The notes: generated from the letters alone by a model not told the origin. A stretch of DNA of 64,000 nucleotides from Telmatactis stephensoni (GCA_029948255.1 JALIZF010001877.1:1043340-1107339); one strand, 5' to 3'; positions 43,570-54,309 are shown, counted from the first letter of the stretch. Numbers and translations: made by a program.

Positions 43570-44407
43570 ATGATGGAACCAGTCTCAGATTTAACTTTTG
43601 CTGGGACCTCTACTGCTATTCCTATTACTTCTTTTGGTCCTGTCAGTACTCCTTCTGTTTCTGGTACAACAACTACTACGAGTGGAACTAGTACCTCCAC
43701 TGTTCCTCCAGATTTTGTTACTTTTCAACGCTTCCTGTCGTCTGAACTTCAGAATTTCAAAGAGGACCTTAAACGTCAAAATGATGAGTCAATTAACTGT
43801 TGCTGTTAAGAGAATGCGCTTCGAACAATCTTCTAGACATCAATTTAAGTCAAAGGGCAACGAAGAACAGTTTCGCCACTCAGAGAAGGTCGCCGCACAC
43901 GTGGACACCGCCATTCGTGGTTTAGAAACAGGAAACCTATTTCAGGTTAGAGAAGCCTTAGAAGAAGGTAAGAACTTAATTTCTATAAGAATGAAGCATA
44001 TCGTCTTAGCTGATATGCATGGCTGGGATTTTGTCACCAAGTATAAACTTGATCCCATTGCCGTCGACGACTCGGATGAAAAACGAATTCGTAAAGTTTT
44101 GAAATCTGTCGAATCTCAAAGAGAGAAGAAGAAAGCGGAAAAAGCGAAGAGTGCGAACAAGTTCAAATTTGAGAACTCTAGGCGCAATGTCACTATGCGT
44201 AATGAATTTAGTTCTAATTATCTCGTGAATTTTAATTGTTATATTTGTGGTAAACCCGGCCATTTTTGGCGTTCTTGTATCTATCGTTCAAGGGTCTCTC
44301 CTACAACAGGAGCCATCCCAACTTTGCCCACAAGACCTATGCAGTTCCAGCCAGCCGCACTTCCTTCACTACCTACCATCGTTCCCCCAGCACTACCCTC
44401 AAAATGA
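43570..44407 (+). pseudogene. Ngaro-like Gag with zinc knuckle, one frameshift
   Basis: Starts MMEPVSDLTFAGTSTAIP at 43570. The first frame runs FQRFLSSELQNFKEDLKRQN to a TAA at 43807. The continuation is in the next frame (TVAVKRMRFEQSSRHQFKSK, GNEEQFRHSEKVAAHVDTAI, VREALEEGKNLISIRMKHI). It then gives a CCHC knuckle CYICGKPGHFWRSC and a Pro-rich tail to TGA 44405. The Ser/Thr-rich leader, helical middle, knuckle and Pro-rich end are usual for YR-element gag. The one-base shift near 43790 is either decay or +1 frameshifting. The tail overlaps the RT frame by 160 bases. Confidence 0.75.
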
Positions 44408-46456
44408 TTGTATTCTTGTTGAAGATCCAATTTCTCAAGTTATAGATGTTTGCAATTCTGATGTGTTTGAGTGTCTTCAATACAAGCTTGCTTATGATGT
44501 CAATGATTCACGTTCTCAGTCAGTTCAAGGGCGTATAGCTGCTAACAAGGATTGGTGGTTTAAGAACTTGCAGTTCTCATCTTTAGTGTTAGGTGTTTTA
44601 AATAATGAGTATTATCTTCCTTTTGTTTTCGTTCCGCCTAGTTGTTTCATTAAGAACAATCAAAGTGCTATGCCGAATAATGATTTTGTTATTAAGGCTA
44701 TTGATGAATTACTAACTAATAGATGTATTGTGGAGGTTATGTCTCCTCCTTATTGTTGTAATCCTTTGTCTGTTGTTGCAGGACACAAACTGCGCTTAGT
44801 TTTAGATTTAAGTAGATCAGTAAATCCTTATATTAAGCCCTTTAAGTTTAAATACGAAGGTTTACCTACTTTGTCTGTTATGTTTAGAGATAACTTTTGG
44901 TTCTTTACTTTCGACATAGAGTCTGGATATCATCATTTAGATATTAATATTAATTATTGGAAATATTTAGGTTTCTCTTGGTGTTTTTCAGGTATTCCAA
45001 GATATTTTGTCTTTAGAGTTTTGCCATTTGGTCTGTCTTCCGCCTGCTATTTGTTCACCAGAATGTTTAGGCCATTTGTGGCAAGATGGAGATCATTTGG
45101 TATTTTTGCCATTCTTTATATTGACGATGGTATTTTTGGTTGCAGGTCGTTAGCCGATGCGAAGTCTGCCAGTTCATTGGTTAGACGTGACTTAGAGAAT
45201 TCCGGTTGGAAGTGTAATGAACAGAAGTCCGATTGGGAGCCTCACCAGATTGGCGAATGGTTGGGTATTACCATCGATACTATTAGAATGTTATTTGTCA
45301 TGCCCGACAAGAAGGTTTTAAAGTTAAAATCTAGATTGACTAGATTAATCAACGATTATCCTAACCTTTGCGTTAGAGATGTTGCCAGTTTATGTGGATT
45401 TGTAATTTCCCTCGGTCTTGCTTTAGGACCCGTTGCCAGATTGTTCACCAGACAAATGTATTTTTTATTCAGTCTCGACAGTCTTGGAACGACATCCTTC
45501 CCGCTTCCGAAGGTGTTTTGCAAGAATTACAGTTTTGGTTCAATCACGTAGAAGCCTTTAATGGCTATCCCATTAATAGACCTTTGTGTTTCAGTGCCAT
45601 TTTAACATGTGATGCCAGTGAATCTGGTTATGGAGCACACCTTTGCGTGTGTAACGATCGGAAATTTTGTTCCGGTATGTGGAATGTATCTGAGCGTGGG
45701 AAGAGTTCAACTTATAGAGAGTTGAAGGCTATTTTATTGGCCTTGAAAAGCTTTTCAAGCTTTCTTACCGATGGTGGTAAGGTGAAAGTGTTTTGTGACA
45801 ACCAGAATGTTGTTCGTATTGTCCATTGTGGCAGTTCAGTTGTGGAACTACAGCAGTTGGCTGTAGACATTTTTATTTTTTGCATGACTAATTGCATTCC
45901 TTTTCAGGCGCAGTGGATTCCCAGAGACGAAAACCTCCTAGCCGACTACCTGAGCCGTATCGTGGATCCCGACGACTGGATGTTGAATCCTAGTCTTTTT
46001 CATTTTCTTTCTCACATGTGGGGTCCTTTCGATATCGACAGAATGGCGTGTCATCTGAATTGTCAGTTGCCTCGATTTAACTCGAAATTTTGGTGTCCCG
46101 GCACCGAAGCTGTCGATTGTTTTTCCCAGGATTGGGGTGGGAATTGTTGTAATTATGTTTGTCCCCCTCCTTACTTGATTAGTAACGTACTGTATCACAT
46201 GCAGTTTTGTCGTGCCAAGGGAGTTGTTGTTGTTCAGTGGAAGTCTGCGCCATTTTGGCCTTTGTTACGTTCCTATGGATCTTGTTTTTCTTTTGCAGAT
46301 TTCATTCAAGAAGTCACGTACTTACCGACAATTCCTTGCACGTTTTTGCCTGGCAGGGGCTCTTCACGTATTTATTCCCCCAACAAGTCTGTGTTTTCGG
46401 GCCTACCAAAGTTCAGAGTTATCGCCTTAAAGCTGGATTTTTCCCATGTGTCTTAA
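44247..46456 (+). CDS. Ngaro-like reverse transcriptase-RNase H, two frames linked at a U-UUU-UUA site
   Basis: The RT copies element RNA and the RNase H removes it. The RT frame (44247-45551) carries IDELLTNRCIVEV, HKLRLVLDLSRSVNPYIKPF, FFTFDIESGYHHLDI (first Asp), FRVLPFGLSSACYLFTRMF and ILYIDDGIFGC (catalytic DD), then LGITID. At 45461-45467 the zero-frame heptamer T-TTT-TTA occurs, and the protein continues in the -1 frame: SRQSWNDILPASEGVLQEL, LTCDASESGYGAHL (Asp), STYRELKAILLALKSF (Glu), VKVFCDNQNV (Asp), QWIPRDENLLADYLSR, then the post-RNase H domain DIDRMACHLNCQLPRFNSKF, APFWPLLRS, FLPGRGSS to TAA 46456. No other break over 2.2 kb. Single-base loss in the T run is the simpler reading. 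Confidence 0.85.
45461..45467 (+). other. Slippery-type heptamer T TTT TTA between RT and RNase H
   Basis: The heptamer lies in the correct phase (TA-T TTT TTA) for a -1 slip, and the downstream frame is exactly -1. This is the classic -1 frameshift heptamer, but a homopolymer indel gives the same picture. I could not confirm a downstream pseudoknot. Confidence 0.3.
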
Positions 46457-46507
46457 TTTGATCTAGACCCGCGCTCTATGTATTTCTTTTCGTTTCTTTC
46501 ATTTTAG
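46457..46507 (+). other. Possible short intron or linker with strong polypyrimidine tract
   Basis: TATTTCTTTTCGTTTCTTTC then ATTTTAG precedes the YR frame, resembling a 3' splice site. A donor could lie near the end of the RNase H frame, but I cannot fix it. Confidence 0.35.
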
Positions 46508-47493
46508 ATGTATTTCAAGCTGGATTTTGGAAACAAAGAGAAACTCTGGAATCCGATAAGTTAAAGCAGCTTGCTAATTCTCTTCCGTCTTTCGTCCTTC
46601 ATTCCAAAGCAGAATCCACTTGCGTTAAGTATAAGAACGCTTGGTTGAGCTGGAAAAAATGGGAAAAAGAGAACTTTGGTTTTAATCAGTTCCCAGTATC
46701 CTCTTTTCACGTGTGTTTATATTTAAGGGAGAAATTTGAGATGTGTCATTCCCCTTCCCCGATCGAGAGTGCCATTTATGGCATTCAATGGGCTCATCAA
46801 ATGAGCGGAGTGCCTTCCCCTACAGAACACATAATGGTTAAGCAAGTAGTGGAATCTTGTAAAAGATTATTGGGAAAGCCCGTTGTTGGCAAAGAGTCTT
46901 TGAATGTGGATATCATAGTTCAAGTTGCGGAGAAGTTGAATACTTGTTTTGCTTCTCTGTCCAATCTGAGAATCTGCTTTATTTTTGTTATAGCTTTCGC
47001 AGGATTGATGCGTTGTAATGAAATCATCCAAGTTCAGCGTAAGCACGTCAACGTTTTTCCTGATCACATGACGATTTTTTGCCCTCGACGTAAGAATGAT
47101 CAGCATTCACAAGGTCATACCATTTATTTTGCTCCATCTGGTAAAGTCACTTGTCCCGTTTCCATCACAGAGAAACTCTTATCTAAATTGCCTTGTGATT
47201 GTGAACATTTAGTTTGCAGGTTATCTTCTTCTGGTACGCCATCCCCAAACCCTATCAGTTATTCTCGTGTTCGCGAACTCTTTCGCGAAACTCTTTCTCA
47301 TTTTGTTCCCGATTCAGATCGATTTGGTACTCATAGTCTTAAGAAGGGTGGTGCGACGGCTTCATGCGCTGCCGGCATATCTGGTGATCTCCTGGATAAA
47401 CATGTAGGTTGGAAGTCGTCCAAATCTAAAGATAGTTATATCAAGTATTCTACGAAGGATAAGCTTACGGTGTCTCGCGCCATTAATTTGTAA
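46508..47493 (+). CDS. Ngaro-like tyrosine recombinase
   Basis: Integrates the circular DNA copy by site-specific recombination. The frame opens after the acceptor-like AG at 46507 (VFQAGFWKQRETLESDKLKQ); the first Met in frame is at 46645 (MSWKKWEKENFGF), but the earlier part is conserved-looking and needed for the core-binding domain. The catalytic part has FVIAFAGLMRCNEIIQVQRK (box I Arg), a beta region FCPRRKNDQHSQGHTIYFAP, GTHSLKKGGATASCAAGISG (His kept; the second Arg of H-x-x-R is Lys here), HVGWKSSKSKDSYIKYS (Trp, catalytic Tyr). Stop TAA at 47491. No breaks in 328 codons. Lys for Arg may alter activity or be normal for this clade. Confidence 0.85.
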
Positions 47494-47585
47494 GCGTATT
47501 ATTGACTGACTTCATTTGATATTTTGTTTAGTTCTAGGATGGCAGTTGTTCCGCGCGGTTCGTTTCTCGTCTTTGTTGTCTCACG

Positions 47586-47684
47586 TGCTTGTTGTGCTGA
47601 ACACCAGGCACAAGGCACAGTCACACTCCACATATTGTGTAGTAATTACTAGTTGCGCTTTGCGCAGTACAAAGTGTAGGAATG
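47586..47684 (+). repeat. B1 repeat
   Basis: TGCTTGTTGTGCTGAACACC to AGTGTAGGAATG. It runs straight into A2. Contains TAGTTGCGCTTTGCGCAGTA, a small palindrome around GCGCTTTGCGC. Confidence 0.85.
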
Positions 47685-47889
47685 ATGCTTTCCAACGTAA
47701 CAACGTGCAGTTGGAAAGCGTTTTCATTACGGTTCTGAGTTGATTGTGTATTTTCTCATGAAAATTCCATTATTGTCAGTTAACGCATCATTTAATATGC
47801 TAATCCATTAGTATTTAAGAAGTCGAGTTGTTAAGAACTTTCTCTCGCTTGCTGGACAGCCTCCACAAAGAGAGTGACCAAACTTGAGT
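47682..47889 (+). repeat. A2 repeat
   Basis: Copy of A1, ATGATGCTTTCCAACGTAAC to CAAACTTGAGT. Differences from A1 include GCATTT/GCGTTT, CTGAAC/CTGGAC and one extra T near the end. Confidence 0.9.
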
Positions 47890-48247
47890 CAGCCAATTTC
47901 TTATGTATAGTATCGGGCAAATCTCGAGTCATTTTTCTATTTAGAATAATTTGCTTTGAATGGAACTTTAGTCATTTAAGATTAATTAGAATTTGTGGTT
48001 CTAGCCCTCGGAACTATACGTTGCATTCGGTCGAGGACTACGTTTCCAGAGGATTTTTTCCCACGAGGTTTTATCCTGCTGGTTTTTCGTAGCGGGCAGC
48101 GTAATATACAATGTAATTTCTTGTTAGGATACATATATATTTTTCTTTCAAAATACTTTACAATTATCTCATATATTTATACATATTGCCTTAGAATCAA
48201 TCAATTAATAATAAATGTAATATTACTATCTAGGTATTTAATAAACT
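47890..48247 (+). other. Spacer between A2 and B2
   Basis: 358 bases without an ORF of note. Spacers of this sort occur in PAT/Ngaro elements. AT-rich. Confidence 0.5.
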
Positions 48248-48346
48248 GCTTGTTGTGCTGTCCACCAGGCACAAGGCACAGTCACACTCCACATATTGTG
48301 CAGTAATTACTAGTTGCGCTTTGCGCAGTACGAAGTGTAGGAATGA
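48248..48346 (+). repeat. B2 repeat, right end of the element
   Basis: TGCTTGTTGTGCTGTCCACC to AGTGTAGGAATGA. Copy of B1 with about five differences. Confidence 0.85.
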
Positions 48347-48870
48347 AAGGCTTTTTCTGCATTAGAACAATGTAATTTGGAGCTTTTAACTCAACATATA
48401 CCTGTATACTTATAAGAGCTTCAGAGTGGGCTGTTATTGTGAGCTTCATCTCCAATACTTTGACCAAATATCGAACTCTCAATGGAGTACTTGAAACCGA
48501 AGCTCTCGCGACGCGATCTGAAGAAGTGATTCCTTTGAGCTGCAAATCTACGAAATTCTCACCCTACATGTTGCTAAACGAACGCTTATAGAGGCAAGTC
48601 CATTATATTTCTCATTCAAGCATTCAAGAGATCTTGAGAGGTTTTTATACTGAATTTTAACACCGATTCGTGACCACACAGTTTATTTATATATTTTCAT
48701 GGAACCAAGGCTCTATTTGACCTTATGCATTTGGTCACATAATGGATAAAACATCTGAAACACGAATGAAAAAATACACGATTTGTTATTGTGTCAAAAA
48801 CGTCGTTGTAGAAGTCTTTACAGCAAACAATTGAGATATATAGTGAAATAAAAAGTTGAATAAACTGGTA
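48347..48870. other. No recognised gene
   Basis: A minus-strand 87-residue ORF (48282-48545) overlaps the B2 end and shows no motif. Right flank of the Ngaro-like insertion. Confidence 0.35.
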
Positions 48871-49673
48871 TGTTTTTGCATGTTGGAGATATCCAATACT
48901 CATGCATGCATGAGGAAACAGATAAAGAAATTAATGATGATGAATCTCAGCAAAGATCAAGATCATGCCTGGCTTCGGTATACAGAGGATATTGCTACTC
49001 AAAAATATGACTCTCTTTTAAACTTTATGAAGTATTGGTGCTAATGTAACGTATAGAACACATCATAGTGCTGAAGAAATGCAGGATGCCATTTCAAGTG
49101 TAATCATTAGTAACGTTGACAAGCTAATTGAAAACAGTCCATTTGTATCAATTTTAGCGGATGATTCAACGGATCCTTTTATGATTCCTTTTATGATGCT
49201 CTAGAGTCCTTATATCGTTCTTGGTCTTCTTTTTTGGCTTTCATGGGTTCTCAGAAAGATCCAAAAGCAATTGGTTTTGAGAAGACACTCAAAGAATTCA
49301 AATTTATATCAACAATTAACTTATTGATGGATGTTATTCCTCTTCTGACATTTTTGAGCCTTATTTTTCAAAGAGAACGTGTTGACCTCTCTTCTACTCA
49401 AGCAGCAGCGCAATCCACTATCAACCAGGTAACTGCTCTGAAGACAAAAGATGGAAAATTCCTTTCTGAGGTTTTACCTCATAAAGACAGTGACACGCAT
49501 CATGTTTCAAAATGTTCAAATCAAAATCAAGAAAGGTGAAGTTCAGCAGTTCAATAAAATCAAGTTACAGTTTCTAGGTAATGTACCGGAGAATTTAAAC
49601 AAGAGATTTCCTCAGGATTCAAATTGTGTCTCTCAATACTAAGTTTGATTTGATTCCAAGAAAATTATTATAA

Positions 49674-50310
49674 GTAATACCATGACCCTGAGGGATATTA
49701 GTGATTAAATGTCCCCGAAGCCAAGGGAGGTTTAGGATGAGGAAATAAACGAAAATACACTTCGCTTTTTTTGTTCATCCAAAACTTGAACAGTATTGTA
49801 CACTGAATTCTTTTACCAATTGTGTGTAACCCTGTTCTCTGGGGAGTTTTGAAAATAGATTTCTTTGTTTTATACTTACAATGGACAAGTATTTATAAGT
49901 TGTTAATCAACTTGAAAGCTAATTTGTTTTCATTAAGCTTTCTTTGCTTCGTTACGCACATGCGCAAAATAGAATGAATAGCTCCCACATGTGTTAGAGT
50001 GTGCAGTGGTAAGAGGTATCGGTGCGTTAGAAAGTTATAGAGTTTCGGAACAGCATGCAAAGCTGTCCCGATCGTCCCGATGATTGATATATGAGGGACT
50101 GTACCTCATGAATAGTAATGAGGGAAATTTAGAACTAAATTTCCCTCATACATCATTAATGACGGAAATTTAGAACTAAATTTCCCTCATTAATGATGTA
50201 TGAGGGAAATTTAGTTCTAAATCTCCCTCATTTCTATTCAGGTAGGAGGGATGTTAGACATTAAACGTCCCTCTTAAAACAATGGATCCCGAGGTGATCA
50301 TGGTATTACT
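49674..50310. mobile_element. MITE inserted in the hAT gene, TIR AGTAATACCATGA
   Basis: Left AGTAATACCATGA at 49674; inverted copy TCATGGTATTACT ends at 50310. The hAT frame stops before it and resumes directly after it, which proves it is an insertion. About 637 bp with an internal compound palindrome. No ORF. Confidence 0.7.
50109..50240. repeat. Compound palindrome of GAGGGAAATTTAG blocks
   Basis: Four copies of GGAAATTTAG-AACTAAATTTCC-type palindromes arranged head to head around TCATTAATGA, with TGAATAGTAATGAGGG at one end and CCCTCATTTCTATTCA at the other. 132 bases that can fold as one long hairpin or several short ones. Confidence 0.75.
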
Positions 50311-51171
50311 CTACTTTTGGCACAAAGGAAATGGTTAGCTTGCTCAACCACTGTGGAAAAGACAAAGGAAATGCAAAGGCTGTTGTAGATTTCAACCAGT
50401 GCCAAAAGGAGTGTCAGTATTTGAAAGAACTGGTTATCAAGCAACAGTATTTATGTATGTATTTTATGTTTAGTCCAGGACCTCTCTGAAAATCACTTCT
50501 GTGAGAGAGTGTTCCTGGAGCAATTTATTTTTTGCAATAAAGATTATTATCATCAGTATCCAACAGGTGAAATGGAAAGCTTTTGGAAGTTAATTGGAAC
50601 ACACCATGCAGAGGAGGTGCCTAACCTTATTCGTCTTGCTGCAATAGCTCTAGTGTTACCTACCAACACAGCAGCTTTTGAAAGAGGTTTTAGTACACAA
50701 AACAGGCAGGCTTTGAAATTCCCACAAGCTAACTTGCTAAATGCGAGGGGAATTTTCAATTATCGAGTGTGCAAAAAAATAGGTCGCATTTTTTAGCAAA
50801 CTGCCTTATACTCTTTCAAAATTCAGATTTAAAATATCAAAATGTTTTACATGATCTCTGTTGATGAGCAATCCGACATTTCCAGAAAATCAAGGGCTTT
50901 TACAAAAGCAGCAGTATTTAAAGTCATCTTCAGCCGCCATCTTTTTTATATCAAATAATGCGTGGAACTAGGGACTAGCTTTCCGAAGCACCAGGCATTC
51001 CTTGCTTTTCATGGCAATCAATACAATTACACAATCAATCCCTCGATGACACGAAAAATTGACGAAAAATGTCTGGCATTAATACAATTTTTTAGTTCTG
51101 CTAACCATGGTGATGAAGCAAGTAGTAATGAGTCGAAGCCCAAAAAATCTAAAGCTTCAACAGCAGATTAA

Positions 51172-51516
51172 GCACTGCAAACTGATTGAAAACTGTTTGC
51201 CCCCACATTCAGCCCTATGGTCCCCACCATGGACACTAGTTGCTGCGAGCCCTTAGGCGAGCAGCGACACTATTCTTAATGGAGTTCCTGTCCAATATTG
51301 TCGAGTGAGACTGGGTATGATATAGTGGTGAAGATCTGGATTTTGTGCATAAATTATCGGTGGCGATGATTTTCTGAATATGCAATGCTAACTGTCAGCA
51401 ACGTGGTCATAAAGTTATGCGCAGTCAGCAACACATGGTTCTGTAGCTTGTTCTGACCTTCGCTCGTCCTGCTCGTTGTTGGCACAAGATTGGTATTGAT
51501 TTTAAGGTAAGCCTTT
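51172..51516. other. No recognised gene
   Basis: Upstream region of the 51517 ORF. A GTAAGC lies just before its ATG, so this might also be an intron start. No clear promoter seen. Confidence 0.4.
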
Positions 51517-51777
51517 ATGTCAAGCGAGAGGTTATTTATCAGTGGAAGTATCCATCAAGGTCATGAACGGTTTAGTCATATTTCTAGAGGACGACAATGC
51601 TCTTTCATGAGTTTTTCAGCTCTGTTATGTGCTCAATCGTGTCCAGTTCGTGAATGGACTATTCGAACGGTGGATCAAATATTACAAGGAGACAAGATGT
51701 ACTTAACTGCACTGGAAAATGTTGTTGTTACATACCATAGTAATGGGTCAGTAATTGACATTCCAGAAATGTCTTAG
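51517..51777 (+). CDS. HQG/RGRQC-motif protein, possible cysteine-protease-like domain
   Basis: An 86-residue open frame: MSSERLFISGSIHQGHERFS, HISRGRQCSFMSFSALLCAQ, then VREWTIRTVDQILQGDKMYL and TALENVVVTYHSNGSVIDIP to TAG. The pattern G-HQG-RFS-SRGRQC-S-ALL, followed by a VDQILQGD helix, recalls element-borne proteins in cnidarians with a C76 tegument-peptidase-like start, in which the Cys of RQC would be the nucleophile. Only the N-terminal third of such a domain is present; His and Asp partners are not visible. Recall of the family is from memory, so the call is tentative. Confidence 0.4.
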   Translation: MSSERLFISGSIHQGHERFSHISRGRQCSFMSFSALLCAQSCPVREWTIRTVDQILQGDKMYLTALENVVVTYHSNGSVIDIPEMS

Positions 51778-52668
51778 ATTGTTAACTTTTTGTGTCAATC
51801 AATATTACTGTATTGACAATATATTATCTCATTGATATATTTGAATATGTCAAATTTTGTATTTCATTATCCCATTTTTTCAAATGATTATTGACTTAAT
51901 TATCTCTAACGTTTATGACTAGTTTTAGATCTATATTAATACATATGATATCAAATTATACCTCTTTTTATATTTTTATAACATATGTTATCTTATTTTA
52001 TGTTTTTAATATGTTATTATATGAAATTGATATTTCTATACATATATTATATAATATATTATCTTATCTTATATATTTTTTACACATACTATTAATAAAT
52101 ATATCATATCAAAGCCTGCCTTTGAACAAACATCTTTTTGGAGTGGTAATAATGCCAATGTGTGAATTATTAAATGTTCACAATAGATTTTTCATTCATT
52201 GTAATTTTAATATTGTTTGTTGTTGTTCCCATTTTTATCAAACTACCTTAACATTTAAAGGTTTGAAATTGTATTGATTACCATTTTTATAATAAAGTTT
52301 TAATGCATGATTACTGTTCAGTGTTCGGTTTCAATTCTTAAATCATGGGGAGAGCTTTATTTTATTAACATTTGCGGGGGGAAATCAAGGCATGTTTTGA
52401 GTGTTGTGATAATTTTGAACAGAATTATTTGGCATAAAGCGGCTTTAATTTCGTGAAAATCTCCTATTGTAATTTATGTACTTTTCTACCCTCGCAGCAC
52501 TTCACTTGCTCATAGCAACTCCTAGTAGATAGAGCTTTATAAAGTAGAATTTTACGAGCGTGCAATCTGATTAGCCATACTTTATCAGAGTACATATAAT
52601 AGAACTGACGTCACAAGATCAAAATCTTTTACTCACAATCTGTGTTGTGAGTCCTTCCAGCCTATTCT
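51778..52668. other. AT-rich, no recognised gene
   Basis: Very AT-rich between 51780 and 52310 (long ATATAT-like runs). A 120-residue hydrophobic ORF (51915-52277) is a product of this composition. Nothing else. Confidence 0.5.
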
Positions 52669-53041
52669 ACCAAATCCCGGTGACATCACTTCCTGTTAAC
52701 AAGATCACTTTCTGCCATGGTTACTCAGTACACTTCACTTCGTCATGGGGCTCGGTGTTTCCCTAATTATTTTCGTTTCTTATAGATAAGTAATTCAAAG
52801 GAATTTCTTAGCTAACTATTAGAGTTCGTCTTTCTCTTAATCTTCGACAGATTGGTGAAATTATCTTCGTCATGAAACTCGAGAGTGTTGCTCAACAATC
52901 AAAGCAACAAGCGAGATGACAGTCACTCTTGAAGAACGAGTGTTTATAGTACCTTGCTTGCTTTGCCTTCACAGATGTGTCTGTAGGCACAATAAAGGGA
53001 AAGAAAGTTGATAGTTTCCCTGAATGAATCATTAAACCTCG

Positions 53042-53933
53042 TTGGAAAGAAAGTTTCCCGAGGTGATTCGTTCGCTTGGATGTCGACCACGTGGGAAAGA
53101 AAGTTGGTTGTTGTTCGCCACACAAGATTTTGAACGTGTTTTCTGTCGTTTGCAGCTTACACATGGAAAGTGCAAAAGAACGTGGACCCGTGAAGAGCCC
53201 AATGTACTCCAAATAAAGGCTGGAATGAAGGCCGAAATGAGCACAATGTTCGATTCCTTTAGGGGCGAACTATTGGAGCAATTGGACACTTATTTTCAAG
53301 AAAGAGCAGAGGCTAGTGAAGAAGACAGTGTTGTGGACCGCGGAGCAAGCGACGAGGGAGCTTCAGCGGCAGTAGCAAACTACTTGAACGACGATGGATC
53401 TGATTACCAATTGTGCGGCTTTGACGCTTTAATTTACGAATTTTGTATAGCGGATAAGCCAGGTCCTGCTATTAATGAGAAACTGGCTGCTATGGTTAAA
53501 GAGTTCCTTGTTGGCAAGCTACCCAAGACAAAATTGGAGGAATTATTGGGAAAATATCCTTGACCAGAAAATTGCCCTCTTCTGGTTTCACTCAAGGTCA
53601 ATAGAGCTGTTTGGAATCAGCTTAAACAGAATACAAGAGCCTCTGATAAGGCTATGCAGAAGGCACAACAGTGTTTCATTGCCTCAATATGTGTAATGAT
53701 TCATGCATGTGAAAAGGCAAAGGATGATGTTAAAACTTCCCTCATGGTTGGGTTTTGGCACTAGCGGGAAACCGTGAGTTAAATCTTAGACGTCGAGAAC
53801 AATTGAGGCCAGAGTTGAATAGCCAATTTGCATCACTTTGCAATGCCACAACACCAATTTCAAGTGAGTTGTTTGGGGATGACCCGAGTAAAAGATTGAT
53901 GAGGTTGCTAAAGCCAATAAGCTATCCAAAAAG
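53042..53933 (+). pseudogene. DIRS1-like Gag, decayed
   Basis: Leader MERKFPEVIRSLGCRPRG may be partly 5' UTR or an exon before IKAGMKAEMSTMFDSFRGEL. Then LEQLDTYFQERAEASEEDSV, AINEKLAAMVKEFLVGKLP, LEELLGKYP, TGA at 53561 (CGA expected), PENCPLLVSLKVNRAVWNQL, KQNTRASDKAMQKAQQC; a frame change near 53750; LALAGNRELNLRRREQLRPE, LNSQFASLCNATTPISSELF and GDDPSK. This 'ENCP-L--KVN--VW' and 'LFGDD-SK' layout is the DIRS1-type first ORF. Confidence 0.65.
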
Positions 53934-53966
53934 TTTTTTTTTTTTTTTTTTGGGGGGGGGGGGGGG
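53934..53966. repeat. T18-G15 homopolymer pair
   Basis: A run of 18 T followed by 15 G, at the end of the decayed gag. Likely slippage-prone. Confidence 0.9.
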
Positions 53967-54309
53967 AGCCGAAACGCAAGGGCTATCACCCTTATTTGTC
54001 GTCTAGTGGAAGTAAAACAAGCTACAGCGATAAGCCTTTCACAGCAACAAGATCCTGTCCTTTTTTAGGGGACAAGAACCTGTACAACAGGAAAGGAGGG
54101 TCGAAGCAGACAAGGACAACTGAATACTTTTCAGGTTAGTTGTTTGACTGAAATTAATTCTATAGTTATGTCACAAAGACCATTCCAAGCGGGTCAATAA
54201 CAGTACTATAGACACGAATGGGAACAAATTACATCAAACCCATTTGTCTTGCAATGCATATCAAACTGTGAACTTGAATTTGATTACACCCCTACTCCTG
54301 GTATTGCAT
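53967..54309 (+). other. Degenerate gag-RT linker
   Basis: Shows EPVQQERRVEADKDN-like coding traces but no firm frame. A GTTAGT after TTTCAG near 54135 may be a splice-like site. Confidence 0.35.

Larger units (their letters stand above)
43350..48346 (+). mobile_element. Ngaro-like YR retrotransposon with split direct repeats (A1-ORFs-B1A2-B2)
   Basis: About 5.0 kb, the most complete element here. A1 (43350-43556) is repeated as A2 (47682-47889); B1 (47586-47684) is repeated as B2 (48248-48346). Between A1 and B1 lie gag, RT-RNase H and a tyrosine recombinase. Split direct repeats of this order are the signature of PAT/Ngaro-type elements, which integrate as circles without target duplication. 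All three junctions share ATGA: GAC-ATGA-TGC at the left end, GGA-ATGA-TGC at B1/A2, GGA-ATGA-AAG at the right end. A repeats differ at about 4 positions and B repeats at about 5. Confidence 0.85.
48871..51171 (+). pseudogene. hAT-type transposase, decayed and split by a MITE
   Basis: Pieces in order: LSKDQDHAWLRYTEDIATQK and LLNFMKYW; then THHSAEEMQDAISSVII, NVDKLIENSPFVSILADDST (the D of 'DEST' after a DD); stops near 49203; EFKFISTINLLMDVIPLLTF and RERVDLSSTQAAAQSTI; then PENLNKRF and KFDLIPRK before the MITE at 49674. After it FGTKEMVSLLNHCGKDKGNA, then YYHQYPTGEMESFWKLI, LIRLAAIALVLPTNTAAFER and GFSTQNRQALK (the hAT C-terminal dimerisation block), and a Ser/Lys-rich end at 51171. Several frame changes. 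Resembles the KIAA1586/ZMYM-like hAT branch. Family call firm. Confidence 0.75.

Noticed and set aside
51915..52277. 120-residue hydrophobic, membrane-like ORF
   Set aside because: Lies in an extremely AT-rich tract where Ile/Tyr/Leu-rich frames arise by composition.
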